A stretch of DNA of 64,000 nucleotides from Halobacteriales archaeon QS_4_69_225 (GTDB lineage: Archaea; Halobacteriota; Halobacteria; Halobacteriales; Haloarculaceae): assembly GCA_003020965.1 (NCBI GenBank), contig PXRL01000006.1:1-64000 (forward strand), read 5' to 3'. The position numbers and the translations under genes are program-made. Below are positions 53,335 through 61,938 of the stretch, one piece after another; positions within the stretch are counted from its first letter, which is position 1, and each line of letters starts with the position of its first letter. The notes under the pieces are model-generated. The model was not told where the DNA came from. It ran no database searches and saw only the letters and a list, made by a program, of their open reading frames with translations.

Positions 53335-53470
53335 TCACGGGTTGACATCCCCCACGCGCCGAAACGCGGGGATTCCTCCGCCGGAGGTTCGAGGTTCGGC
53401 CGCGCCGATTCCACGGAGGATCCGCGGATCTGTGCGCGCTTCTTCGGGATCTGTGCGCGCTTCTTCGGAA
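53335..53470 (-). mobile_element. scar of an IS200/IS605 (TnpB-type) element
   Basis: The minus-strand frame ends SGGGIPAFRRVGDVNP, typical of readthrough past a TnpB gene's right end. Its DNA (GGGGATGTCAA at the end) resembles the right end of the intact element at 58385-58421. A 21-bp sequence is exactly duplicated in tandem at 53426-53446 and 53447-53467 (encodes EEARTDP twice). The transposase body is gone. Confidence 0.45.
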
Positions 53471-53534
53471 CAATCCCGCATCCGAGCGAACGCGACGGGC
53501 GATCGGACCGCGCCGAACGAACGGGTCCGACGGC

Positions 53535-55043
53535 CTACTCTTCGGTCGTGATGTCCGCCGACAGCCCCTGTGCCAGTTCGATCTCCGAGGAGTTGTTTAG
53601 CGTCCAGGCGGTCCGCTCGGTGACGGCCTCGATGACGCCGCGGGCCGACGGCGCCCCGTTGCCGGATTTCTTGACGCCGCCGAACGGCAGCTGGACCTCC
53701 GCGCCGATACACGGCAGGTTGCCGTACGCCAGCCCGACCTCCGCGCGGTCTCGGTAGCGGTTGATCTGGCGGTAGTCCTCGCTGACGATTGCGCCGGCGA
53801 GCCCGTACTCGACGTCGTTGTGGATCTCGAGGGCGCGGTCGATTCCGCCGTCGTACTCGACGAGCGCGACGTGGGGCCCGAACACCTCCTCGTTCAGACA
53901 CCGGAGGTCGGGCTCGTAGTCGATCTCGTAGACGAACGGCCCGACCCAGTGGCCGTCGGCGTGACCGTCGGGAATCTCCTCGGCGGCGAGGTCGGCGCGG
54001 TCGACGAGCACCGCGGCGCCCTCCTCGCGGGCGAGGTCGTTGTACCGGTGGAACTTCTCGACTTGGTCCGCGTCGACGACCGGCCCCATGAACGTCTCCG
54101 GGTCGAGGGGATCGCCGACCGCCACCGACTCCGCGAGGTCGACGAACCGCCGCTTGAACTCGTCGTAGACGTCGGCGTGGACGACCAGCCGCTCGCTGGA
54201 GACGCAGCGCTGGCCCGTCGTCTTGAACGACGACATCACCGCCGAGTGGACGGCGACGTCGAGGTCGGCCTCCTCCGTGACGACGACGGCGTTCTTGCCG
54301 CCCATCTCGCAGGAGGCGTTCTTCGCGGGGTCGGCGGCGACCTGGCGGGCGATCTCGTGGCCGACCTCGGCGCTGCCGGTGAACAGCACGGTGTCGACGT
54401 CGCCGTCGACGATGTCGGCGCCGGCGTCGCCGAACCCCTGGATCATATTGAACACACCGTCCGGAATGCCCGCGTCGTCGAACATCTCGGCGATGACCTG
54501 CCCGCACCACGGCGTCTGCTCGGCGGGCTTCCAGACGACGGTGTTGCCCTCCACCAGCGACACCGCCATGTGCCAGAAGGGGATGGCGACGGGGAAGTTC
54601 CACGGCGTGATGCAGCCGACGACGCCGCGGGGCTTCCGCCGCATGTAGGCGTCCTTCGAGGCGATCTCCGAGGGAACGACGTCGCCGCGGGGGTGGCGGG
54701 CGTCGCCGGCGGCCCACTCGACCATGTGCCAGGCCTCCGTCACGTCGGCCTTCCCCTCGCCGATCTCCTTGCCGCACTCCATGCTGACGATTTCGCCCAG
54801 CTCCTCGTGACGGTCCCGCAGCTCGTGGTATATCTCCCAGAGGTACTCCGCGCGGTCGACGTGGGAGTGGTCCCGCCAGGCCTCGGCGGCGTCGTTGGCG
54901 GCCTCGATCGCCGTCTCCACCTCGGACTGTGTCGCCCGCGGGAATGTCCCGAGCGTCTCGCCGGTCGCGGGGTTGTGGCTCTCGAAGTCCTCGCCCTCGC
55001 CGGCGACCCACTCGCCGTCGACGTAGTGGTCGTACTTCGCCAT
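53535..55043 (-). CDS. NAD(P)-dependent aldehyde dehydrogenase
   Basis: Oxidises aldehydes to acids (502 aa). Catalytic Cys in TTGQRCVSSERL, general-base Glu in CEMGGKNA, and NAD-contact WNFPVAIPFWH are present. Sequence order and length fit the family. ATG 55043 is chosen over an in-frame ATG 42 bases upstream because it has a TATA-like box 23-33 bases before it and gives the family-type opening YDHYVDGEWV. Substrate unknown; no pathway genes are adjacent. Confidence 0.92.
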   Translation of the reverse strand: MAKYDHYVDGEWVAGEGEDFESHNPATGETLGTFPRATQSEVETAIEAANDAAEAWRDHSHVDRAEYLWEIYHELRDRHEELGEIVSMECGKEIGEGKADVTEAWHMVEWAAGDARHPRGDVVPSEIASKDAYMRRKPRGVVGCITPWNFPVAIPFWHMAVSLVEGNTVVWKPAEQTPWCGQVIAEMFDDAGIPDGVFNMIQGFGDAGADIVDGDVDTVLFTGSAEVGHEIARQVAADPAKNASCEMGGKNAVVVTEEADLDVAVHSAVMSSFKTTGQRCVSSERLVVHADVYDEFKRRFVDLAESVAVGDPLDPETFMGPVVDADQVEKFHRYNDLAREEGAAVLVDRADLAAEEIPDGHADGHWVGPFVYEIDYEPDLRCLNEEVFGPHVALVEYDGGIDRALEIHNDVEYGLAGAIVSEDYRQINRYRDRAEVGLAYGNLPCIGAEVQLPFGGVKKSGNGAPSARGVIEAVTERTAWTLNNSSEIELAQGLSADITTEE

Positions 55044-55065
55044 GCACGATTCTTGTGTGCGCGGC

Positions 55066-55076
55066 GTGAAAAATGT
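55066..55076 (-). promoter_or_regulatory. aldehyde dehydrogenase promoter element
   Basis: On the minus strand ACATTTTTCAC, 23-33 bases before ATG 55043. Confidence 0.4.
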
Positions 55077-55088
55077 GGGCGACACTCC

Positions 55089-55209
55089 TCAGGGGGTCGT
55101 CTCCCGCCGGCCGAGCGCCAGCCCGAACAGGTACCACGGCGCACCGAGGACGATGACCGCGACCGCGAAGGCGGTGCAATGGGAGCAGGACGCGTCTGTC
55201 GGGGTTCAT
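55089..55209 (-). pseudogene. probable small membrane protein gene with frameshift
   Basis: The start frame reads MNPDRRVLLP (ATG 55209), and a different frame continues with AFAVAVIVLGAPWYLFGLAL and GRRETTP before the stop at 55089. The 121-nt length is not divisible by three. One hydrophobic helix is visible. It looks like a broken short gene, but its family is unknown; the rest of the gap 55044-55356 has no other gene. Confidence 0.35.
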
Positions 55210-55356
55210 CGGCGTTCGCTCGGCAATGGGCTGTAATAATTTCTCATTCGGGCGCGGCGCTCCAGAACCCGGGGACGTGGGACGGCTGCCGGCCGTCCCG
55301 CACGTTCCGGCCGGCCGAGCGAACCGCTTACGTCGCCGCCCCTCCCACCGGCGAGC

Positions 55357-56373
55357 GTGAAGGAGTTCGGCTTCGAGCTGCGGGTCTGTGCGTGGGCCGA
55401 GCGGGGCTGGCCGCCAGGCGACAATGCCGACGACGACGTCGTTCCGCTCGTCGCCCGCCAGCTCGGCACCCGGCGGCGTCGTTGGGATACCGTCGTCGTC
55501 GAGACCACCGAGGAGGCGCTGCGGCGGCGGGCACCGTTCGGCGAGGCGCGGCTCGACTCGGACCTGCTGCACGTCGCCCGCAACGCGCCGGCCGCGTGGG
55601 CCTACTACCGCGAGGCGCTGCCGGACCCGGGTTACCCGTGGCGGTACGTCCGCGAGGCGGTCCACCGCGCGGCCGACCGGGGGTTCGTCGAGACGCGGAA
55701 GCGGGCGGGGCGGGTCGAACTCCGGCGCCGCTACCGCTACCCCGACTGGGTCGACCGGGTCGTCGCAATCGAGAACAAGCCGAACCTCGGCGCCCCGGCG
55801 GCCGACGCGCTGGCCGAACAGCTCGAACACGACGTCGCCCTGGGGCTGGCCGACGAGGTCTGGCTGGCGACGCAAGCGACCGACGCCGGCGTCGAGCCGG
55901 CGCTCCTGGAGGCGATGCCGGTCGAGGCCGGCATCCTCGCCGTCGCCGACGGCCGGGCGGAGCCGGTCTGGAACCCGCGGTCGCTCGACGTCGAGACGCC
56001 GGGCACGCGCGTCCTCGAGCGGCCCGACGACCCCCCAGCCGCCCGCTTCGAGTACGCCGACCCCGGCTGGAAGCGGCGCAAGCGACTGGAGATCGCCGAG
56101 CGGGCCTACGAGCGGGGGTGGCGCGCCTACGCGGAGACGATGCGGACGGACTGTCGGCACTTCCGGCTCGTCGACCCCGAAGGGCCGTTCCCGCGGTGTG
56201 CGGCGAAGAGCCGCGGCCAGACGGCCGCGGAGTGTTCGGCCGGCTGCGACGCCTTCGAGCCGGAGCCGCCGGTCTGGCGGACGCGGGGCTGGCCGGTCGA
56301 GGGCGGCCCCGGCAAGGCCGTCGAGCGGCTGCTCGCGCGGAAGCGACGGCGACGACGACGACGGCGGCGCTAG
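55357..56373 (+). CDS. uncharacterised nuclease-like protein (PD-(D/E)xK pattern, Cys cluster)
   Basis: A 338-aa protein (GTG start). A PD-(D/E)xK-like pattern occurs at Pro129-Asp130 ... Glu139-Asn-Lys141 in YPDWVDRVVAIENK, followed by a helix with Gln near 155. Cysteines at 11, 266, 281, 293 and 297 could bind an Fe-S cluster, as in RecB/Cas4-type nucleases. The C-terminus ends in a poly-arginine tail. I think it corresponds to the haloarchaeal DUF5787 group, but its activity is not shown. It converges with the DUF5797-like gene, overlapping by 4 bases. Confidence 0.6.
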   Translation: MKEFGFELRVCAWAERGWPPGDNADDDVVPLVARQLGTRRRRWDTVVVETTEEALRRRAPFGEARLDSDLLHVARNAPAAWAYYREALPDPGYPWRYVREAVHRAADRGFVETRKRAGRVELRRRYRYPDWVDRVVAIENKPNLGAPAADALAEQLEHDVALGLADEVWLATQATDAGVEPALLEAMPVEAGILAVADGRAEPVWNPRSLDVETPGTRVLERPDDPPAARFEYADPGWKRRKRLEIAERAYERGWRAYAETMRTDCRHFRLVDPEGPFPRCAAKSRGQTAAECSAGCDAFEPEPPVWRTRGWPVEGGPGKAVERLLARKRRRRRRRRR

Positions 56374-56852
56374 TCGTCGTCCGGCTCCATCGGTTCGACG
56401 GTGACGGCGTCGCGCTCGACGGCCAGCCGGAACACCGGGACGGTCGTCCGCTGGATCTCGACCAGCCCCCGGTCCTCGAGGCTCCGGAGCCCCGACCGGA
56501 CGGCGTCGACCTCGGGGTCCAGCCCCGTCGCTCGGACGTCGTGCAGTACCGACACGACGCTCTGCGGCTCCGCCTCCGGCCCGGCGAGGACGTCGACGAT
56601 CCGGGCCTGCAGCTCCGGGACGCGGACGACGTCGTCGCCGGACTCGACGCCGAGTTCCGCCTCGGCGGCCGGCGTCGCGCGGATGAGGCTGTCGTCGTCG
56701 CGGTAGTAGTACTCCTCGAGCGCCGACTCCAGGTACCGGTGGACCTCGCTGCCGCTCTCCATCCCCCACCGCTCCTGCAGTTCGGCGTTCTTCGTCGGCT
56801 GGAGGGCGACGAGATCGGCCAGCCGGGACCGGGCCTGCTCCGAGAGGGTCAT
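56370..56852 (-). CDS. haloarchaeal HTH protein (DUF5797-like)
   Basis: A 160-aa acidic protein with a winged-helix appearance (MTLSEQARSRLADLVALQPTKN, then YLESALEEYYYRDDDSLIRA). The C-terminus has a second helical half (EVDAVRSGLRSLEDRGLVEI) that looks like another wHTH. Probably a DNA-binding regulator. It converges with the nuclease-like gene with a 4-base overlap. Confidence 0.65.
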   Translation of the reverse strand: MTLSEQARSRLADLVALQPTKNAELQERWGMESGSEVHRYLESALEEYYYRDDDSLIRATPAAEAELGVESGDDVVRVPELQARIVDVLAGPEAEPQSVVSVLHDVRATGLDPEVDAVRSGLRSLEDRGLVEIQRTTVPVFRLAVERDAVTVEPMEPDDD

Positions 56853-56949
56853 CGGCCGCCCCTACGCGGGGTCGGATAAAAAGCCGGCGGGTCCGGTGTG
56901 ACCCCGTCGGCCGGCGGCCGACGACCCGCGCGGGAGTTATCGAATGAAT

Positions 56950-58421
56950 AGGCGCAAAACCTCGCGCTTTAGCGCGGGGATACGCGCCGTCACTTACTGA
57001 CACAATTCACCGACAACAGCATTGCTGGATATTTCATAGTATTTAATAACGATTGACTCATAACAGTCAGTAGCGGATGCCGACAACACGCCGTACTCAT
57101 GTCTGTCACATTAACAACCACACGCAAGTGGCTGGTGCACTCGACAGACACGGCTGGTCGGCATCCAAACTCTGGAACGTCGCCAACTACTACGCCCGCC
57201 AACAGTGGGACGAAACCGGCGAAATCCCCGACGAAAAAGAACTCAAATACGAACTGAAAGACCACATCAAATACAACGGGCTGCACTCGCAGTCCAGCCA
57301 GAAAGTTTTAGAAGAACTTTCCCAAGCATACAGTTCGTGGTTCGGCTCCGACGACAATCGGGGCAACCCACCGGGCTACCGCAAACGCAACTACTACGAT
57401 AGCGACGGCAACAGAGTCCATGAAGAACACCCACGCTCAACGGTGACGTGGAAACAAAAAGGCATCCGCCACGACACGAAACACGACAGAATATGCCTCA
57501 GCAAAGGCAAAACCCACAAAAACGGACACGACTTCATCCTCTGTGAGTACGAAACACCGCCAGAGGTTACGTTGCAAAACGTCCAACAAGTCCGTGCTGT
57601 CTGGTGCAGGTACAAACAACGCTGGGAGTTGCACGTCGTCTGTAAAAAAGAAATTACCGCCGAGTCCCCCGGCGAGAAGACCGCTGGTGTTGACCTTGGC
57701 ATCTGTAACCCTGCGACTGTTGCGCTCCCCGACGACGCCCTATTGTATCCGGGCAATACCCTGCGAGAAGACAAACACTACTTCCAGCGTGAAGAATACC
57801 AGACAGAAGGCAACCGCGGCCCCAGTCAGACGGCGCAGTGGGCGCGCGAGAAACTGTCCCGGCGCAAAGACCACTTCCTGCATGCATTGTCGAAAGATAT
57901 TGTCGAACGGTGTGTTGCCCACGGCGTTGGCACGCTCGTTGTGGGCGACCCGAGTGGCGTTGATGAAGACGACTGGGGCAGACACGGCAACAAACGCTTG
58001 AATAACTGGGCGTACAAGCGGATGATGAACCTCATCGACTACAAAGCCCGTGAACGTGGCATTGAGGTAGAGATGCCTGACGAACGTGGAACATCGTCGT
58101 CGTGTAGTGTCTGCGGGCATGAAGATGACGACAGCCGTGTCGAACGTGGTTTGTGGAAGTGCGACCGGTGTGGTGTGGTCGCGCACGGAGATATAAACGG
58201 AGCCGATAACATCCGACAGAAAACGCTACCCGTGACTCCTCCACTGGGGGATAGCGGTAACGGCTGTTTGGCCCAGCCTCGCGTCATTCAGTTCAGCCGG
58301 ACTCACGGATTCCAACCGCGAGCACCCGCCGAGTGACGCGCAAACCATAATATTCCCAATCCAGCGGTGCGGTGCCGTGGGAATCCTCGCGCTTTAGCGC
58401 GGGGAGGAGGTCAATTTAGCG
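56950..58421 (+). mobile_element. TnpB-only IS200/IS605-type element
   Basis: The 21-bp hairpin sequence CCTCGCGCTTTAGCGCGGGG+A occurs identically at 56960-56980 and 58385-58405, on each side of a tnpB gene. The right end continues GGAGGTCAA, as in related elements. Base composition inside is far more AT-rich than the surroundings, signalling a transfer. There is no tnpA. The RNA guide is normally made from the right end, so the bases after 58413 could be the guide. Confidence 0.7.
57077..58336 (+). CDS. tnpB: TnpB-family RNA-guided nuclease, RuvC-II Glu apparently lost
   Basis: A 419-aa protein. RuvC-I Asp206 in AGVDLGICN and RuvC-III Asp372 in AHGDINGADNI are intact. The zinc ribbon has Cys343, 346, 362 and 365 (CSVCG ... 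CDRCG). At the RuvC-II position (LVVGDPSGVDEDD) Gly290 stands where the catalytic Glu of active TnpB (VVED) is expected; Asp291 is next. This variant is seen in several haloarchaeal TnpB proteins and may be inactive or use a different acid. Codon use is AT-rich compared with neighbours. Confidence 0.85.
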   Translation: MPTTRRTHVCHINNHTQVAGALDRHGWSASKLWNVANYYARQQWDETGEIPDEKELKYELKDHIKYNGLHSQSSQKVLEELSQAYSSWFGSDDNRGNPPGYRKRNYYDSDGNRVHEEHPRSTVTWKQKGIRHDTKHDRICLSKGKTHKNGHDFILCEYETPPEVTLQNVQQVRAVWCRYKQRWELHVVCKKEITAESPGEKTAGVDLGICNPATVALPDDALLYPGNTLREDKHYFQREEYQTEGNRGPSQTAQWAREKLSRRKDHFLHALSKDIVERCVAHGVGTLVVGDPSGVDEDDWGRHGNKRLNNWAYKRMMNLIDYKARERGIEVEMPDERGTSSSCSVCGHEDDDSRVERGLWKCDRCGVVAHGDINGADNIRQKTLPVTPPLGDSGNGCLAQPRVIQFSRTHGFQPRAPAE

Positions 58422-58437
58422 GTTCGGCCCACCGAAC

Positions 58438-58445
58438 GTTTTTAG
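58438..58445 (+). promoter_or_regulatory. HMG-CoA reductase TATA-like box
   Basis: GTTTTTAG lies 27-34 bases before ATG 58472. It begins just after the right end of the TnpB element. Confidence 0.45.
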
Positions 58446-58471
58446 TCGCCTGCGGAGTGGGTCGGTGACAC

Positions 58472-60094
58472 ATGGTCATTCCGACGCCAGACAGCGGGAT
58501 TCTGAAGCGAGCGTACGCGAACCTCGTCGGCGGCGGCGGGCGGTTCGTCTCCCTCGACGTGCCGGACAAGGTGCTGAAGCGACTCTACACGTACGGGAGC
58601 CTGAAGAACACCGACCGGGGCGTCGAGTTCGAGGTGAAAAACCGGCTCCAGGACGCCAAGCTCGCCGGGATCGACCGCCTGGAGGTCAACGGTCGGACGG
58701 TCGATCCCGGTCGGGTACTGCTGGAGACGGCCGACGGCGAGACGCTCCGCCTCGAGGCGGTCACGCCGGACGACCCCGTTCCGTTTCCCGTCGGCCGGAC
58801 CGTGGTCGTCGTCGTCGAGGAGATGGAGGTTCCGGCCGGCGACCACGACGTCGTCATCGAGTTCGCGGCCGAGCCGTTCGGCGACCTGACGCTGGAGATC
58901 GGCGACACCATCCGCGACGAGGGCCGGCTGCCGTCGATCCCGCGCGACGGGGAGGACGACTACAGCGAGTCGGCCATCGCCGAGCGCCACGACTACCTCG
59001 AGGCCGAAACCGGCGTCGACCTGGAGCACGTGCCGGAGTACTCCTTCGACGCCGCCCGCGGCGAGGGCAACATCGAGAACTTCGTCGGCGTCGCCCAGGT
59101 GCCGCTCGGAGTCGCCGGCCCGGTGAAGGTCGACGGCGAGCACGCCGACGGCTACTATCCGATCCCGCTGGCGACCACCGAGGGGACGCTCGTCGCCTCC
59201 TACAGTCGCGGCATGAAGGCCATCAACATGAGCGGCGGCGCGACGGCGACGGTGACCGACGACAGGATGAACCGCGCGCCCGTCTTCGTCTTCGAGAACG
59301 CCCGCAACGCCCGGGATTTCCGGGACTGGGTGTTCGAACACTACGACACGATCGAGGAGAAAGCCGAGGAGACCTCCAGCGTCGCCGAACTCGTCGAAAT
59401 CGAGGACTACATGACGAACAACTTCGCCCACCTCCGGTTCGGCTACCGGACGGGCGACGCCGCGGGCCAGAACATGGTCGGCAAGGCCACCTTCGCGGCC
59501 TGCAACTGGATTCTCCAGGAGTATCCCGGATACGTCGAGAACTTCTATCTCGACGGCAACACCTCCACCGACAAGAAGGCCTCGGCGGTCAACCGGATGA
59601 TGACCCGCGGCAAGCGGGTCACCGCCGAGGTGACACTGGACGAGGACACCTGCGTCCACCACCTCGGCGCCGAGCCGGAGAGCCTCGACCACCACGGCAA
59701 GATCGCCTCGCTCGGCGCGCTGCTGGTCGGCGGCGAGACCAACGGCGCCCACCCCGCCAACGGGCTGGCGTCGCTGTTCGTCGCCTGCGGCCAAGACGAG
59801 GCCAACGTCGCCGAGTCCCACGCCGCGGTCGTCAACACGACGCTGTTGCGGGACGATTCGCTGCACATCTCGGTGACGCTGCCGTCGCTCATCGTCGCCA
59901 CCTACGGCGGCGGCACCGGCCTGGCGACCCAGGAGGAGTGTCTCGCGATGTTGGACTGCGACGGCCCCGGCAACGTCAACAAGTTCGCCGAGATCGCCGC
60001 CGCGACCGTCCTGGCCGGCGAAATCTCGCTCGGGGCGGCCATCTCCGCGTCCGATTGGGTGACCAGCCACGAATCCCTCGGCCGCAACCGGTAG
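58472..60094 (+). CDS. hmgA: HMG-CoA reductase with extra N-terminal domain
   Basis: Rate-limiting mevalonate-pathway enzyme. The C-terminal ~390 residues (about 150-540) match the family: catalytic Glu in ENFVGVAQVPLG, PLATTEGTLVASYSRG, Asp in DAAGQNM, Lys in TDKKASAVN, GGETNGAHPAN and the C-terminal His in VTSHESLGRNR. Usual haloarchaeal length is about 400 aa; here 540. The first ~145 residues (MVIPTPDSGILKRAYANLVG ... VVIEFAAEP) are an additional predicted beta-rich domain of unknown function. The element at 56950 ends 50 bases upstream. Confidence 0.92.
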   Translation: MVIPTPDSGILKRAYANLVGGGGRFVSLDVPDKVLKRLYTYGSLKNTDRGVEFEVKNRLQDAKLAGIDRLEVNGRTVDPGRVLLETADGETLRLEAVTPDDPVPFPVGRTVVVVVEEMEVPAGDHDVVIEFAAEPFGDLTLEIGDTIRDEGRLPSIPRDGEDDYSESAIAERHDYLEAETGVDLEHVPEYSFDAARGEGNIENFVGVAQVPLGVAGPVKVDGEHADGYYPIPLATTEGTLVASYSRGMKAINMSGGATATVTDDRMNRAPVFVFENARNARDFRDWVFEHYDTIEEKAEETSSVAELVEIEDYMTNNFAHLRFGYRTGDAAGQNMVGKATFAACNWILQEYPGYVENFYLDGNTSTDKKASAVNRMMTRGKRVTAEVTLDEDTCVHHLGAEPESLDHHGKIASLGALLVGGETNGAHPANGLASLFVACGQDEANVAESHAAVVNTTLLRDDSLHISVTLPSLIVATYGGGTGLATQEECLAMLDCDGPGNVNKFAEIAAATVLAGEISLGAAISASDWVTSHESLGRNR

Positions 60095-60116
60095 CGACGT
60101 CGGGCGGTCGCCGCTT

Positions 60117-60605
60117 TCACCCCTCGACCGGCGGCGGCCCGAGAATCTCGATGCCGTAGTCGCCGGCCAGTTCGTGCACCCGCTCGACGACCGCCTCGGA
60201 CGGCGGTTCGGTCGGCACGGCCGGGTCCTCGACCGGCTCGCCGACGGCGGCGACGAACTCGTCGAAGCCACCCGGCGAGGCCGTGACGGTGACCGTCGAC
60301 TCCACGTCGGCGACGAGGGCGTGGGGCTCGCCCCGCGGCAGGACGATGGTGCCGCCGGCCTCGACGGTCCGGTGGTCGTCGTCGGTGTGTGCCGTCACCC
60401 GGCCCTCGCGAACGTGGAACGTCTCGTCGACGTTCTCGTGGACGTGCATCGGCGTCGCGTGACCCGCCCGCATCTGCATCTCGACGACGGACTGCCGACC
60501 GGCCGTCTCGGCGGCGCTCACGACGACGTGCGACGCGGTGTCGAGGAACCGGTACGACTCGCCCGCCCCGGGCCGGCCGACGGCCGGCTCGTCGAAGTCG
60601 GACAT
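60117..60605 (-). CDS. cupin-domain protein
   Basis: A 162-aa single-cupin protein. Motif 1 HATPMHVHENVDETFHVREG has the HxH-x4-E layout and motif 2 is PRGEPHALVAD. It probably binds a metal and may act as a small enzyme or sensor. ATG 60605 has a TATA-like AT-rich stretch (GTTTTACTTTTC on the minus strand) about 25-36 bases upstream. It converges with the HMG-CoA reductase gene. Confidence 0.8.
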   Translation of the reverse strand: MSDFDEPAVGRPGAGESYRFLDTASHVVVSAAETAGRQSVVEMQMRAGHATPMHVHENVDETFHVREGRVTAHTDDDHRTVEAGGTIVLPRGEPHALVADVESTVTVTASPGGFDEFVAAVGEPVEDPAVPTEPPSEAVVERVHELAGDYGIEILGPPPVEG

Positions 60606-60784
60606 GGTACGTGACTGCGCCGACAGAAAAGTAAAACCAGCGGTGGCCAGGATCAGCGGTAGCGGTGCAGGGCGCGGAGCCTCCTTCCTCAGCCGCGAGC
60701 GAAGCGAGCGGCAGAGAGGGGAGGAGCACCCGTCTTTGTTCACTTTCACTGCGAGGCGACCTGTTTTTCCCCTTGAGCCGTGCA

Positions 60785-61157
60785 TTAATTTACTGCCGTC
60801 CCTGCACAAGTCGGGGTCGGTAAATGCCGCGAGTAAACCGGCATCTGTGGCGCGGCGGTACTGCCGTCGCGCCCCACACTCGGGACCGGCGACCGCGAAC
60901 GGGTTCGACCCCCGTTCCCCGCCTGGGGATAGAGTGCGAGAACACCGGGAATTAAACTGGCGGGACAATCCACGGCACAGGTCCGGTAAGCGCGGGTCGC
61001 AGCACTGCTCCGACCCGCCGCCTCCACCGTGGAACGACAAAAGAAAGCCGGGCCGCGTCCACGCAGGGGGCCGCGGGGCACAATCGCGCTGCGGTAAAGC
61101 CCCGCCCTCAAGGAGTGACCGACCGCTGCAAGGCGGAAGGAAGCGAGTAGGGCGGGG
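60785..61157 (+). mobile_element. remnant of an IS1341/TnpB-type element 3' end
   Basis: The 556-bp gap before the regulator gene has no intact gene. A frame with KSGSVNAASKPASVARRY resembles a decayed TnpB C-terminus (VNAA). At 61100-61157 arms CCCCGCCCT and AGGGCGGGG pair perfectly around CAAGGAGTGACCGACCGC-type sequence, the style of structured right ends of haloarchaeal TnpB elements. A GAGCGAAGCGAGC hairpin lies upstream near 60691. I read 60785-61157 as an IS scar. Confidence 0.4.
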
Positions 61158-61161
61158 TAGT

Positions 61162-61935
61162 TTACGCGTCGTCGACCTCGTAGGCGAGGCCGGCGTCCCG
61201 CAGCGCGTCGGTGACGCGGCCGCCGAGGTCGGTCGTGGCGACGACGACGACGTCGAGCCCGCGGCCGGCGGCGTCGGCGGCCACCTCGCCGGCGGCGAAG
61301 GTGACGTCGGCCTCGCGGCCGGAGCGGCGGAGGGTCGCGACGGCCTCGACGCCGGCGGCGGCGACGACGTCGGCCTCGGCGGCGACGTCGGCCAGCCGCC
61401 CGGAACGCTCGGGGTACGCCGAGCGGATCGGTGCGACCTGGAAGACCGTCACCTCGCCCGGCTCGAGGTCCATCACGCCGTCGAAGCCGGTGACGCCGAC
61501 CACCTCGCCGGCGGCGGCGTCGGTCGTCGTCACGCCGGTCGCCGGGCCCGCCTCGCCCGGCGTCGCCCGCAGCAGCCCGTCGTCGATCGACAGCGACACC
61601 CGCTCGCCGGACTCGACGTCGTCGGTGGCGAAGGCGGCGTCTTCCTGCATGCTCCCGAGGACGTCGTCGGTGACGTGGTCGGCGAACCGCCGGACGTCGG
61701 AGGCCTGCTGGAACAGCCAGTCGACGCCCTGTTTCGTGACGCGGTAGCGGGAGCGGGCCTCCTTCTCGACGAACCCCTCGTCGACCAGCTCGCGGATGTA
61801 CTCCGAGACGGCCTGGCTGGTGACGCCGACCGCGTCGGCGATCTCGCCCTGATTGACCGCCGGCTGACGGTCCGCGATCTCGACGAGGACGCGGAACTTC
61901 GTCGCGGCCCGCTTGTTGTCGAGGACGTCGACCAT
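61162..61935 (-). CDS. wHTH transcription regulator with C-terminal ligand-binding domain
   Basis: A 257-aa regulator. The N-terminal winged helix (MVDVLDNKRAATKFRVLVEIA ... NQGEIADAVGVTSQAVSEY) binds DNA. Residues about 95-257 form a ligand-binding or effector domain of unknown type rich in Val and Ala. It lies divergent from the phosphoesterase gene. A perfect dyad in front of the gene suggests self-regulation. Confidence 0.8.
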   Translation of the reverse strand: MVDVLDNKRAATKFRVLVEIADRQPAVNQGEIADAVGVTSQAVSEYIRELVDEGFVEKEARSRYRVTKQGVDWLFQQASDVRRFADHVTDDVLGSMQEDAAFATDDVESGERVSLSIDDGLLRATPGEAGPATGVTTTDAAAGEVVGVTGFDGVMDLEPGEVTVFQVAPIRSAYPERSGRLADVAAEADVVAAAGVEAVATLRRSGREADVTFAAGEVAADAAGRGLDVVVVATTDLGGRVTDALRDAGLAYEVDDA

Positions 61936-61938
61936 ACC

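Noticed and set aside
53426-53467. CRISPR-like repeat
   Set aside because: Only two direct, adjacent 21-bp copies and no spacers.
53335-57003. 1222-codon open frame on the minus strand
   Set aside because: It crosses several genes in the wrong frame and has arginine-rich random composition.
60897-60917. tRNA T-arm-like hairpin GAACGGG-TTCGACC-CCCGTTC
   Set aside because: No matching acceptor, D or anticodon arms at the right distance; the stem extends to 7 bp as a plain hairpin.
60785-61157. RNase P or SRP RNA
   Set aside because: None of the conserved core sequences I would expect from these RNAs was found; a transposon scar explains it better.
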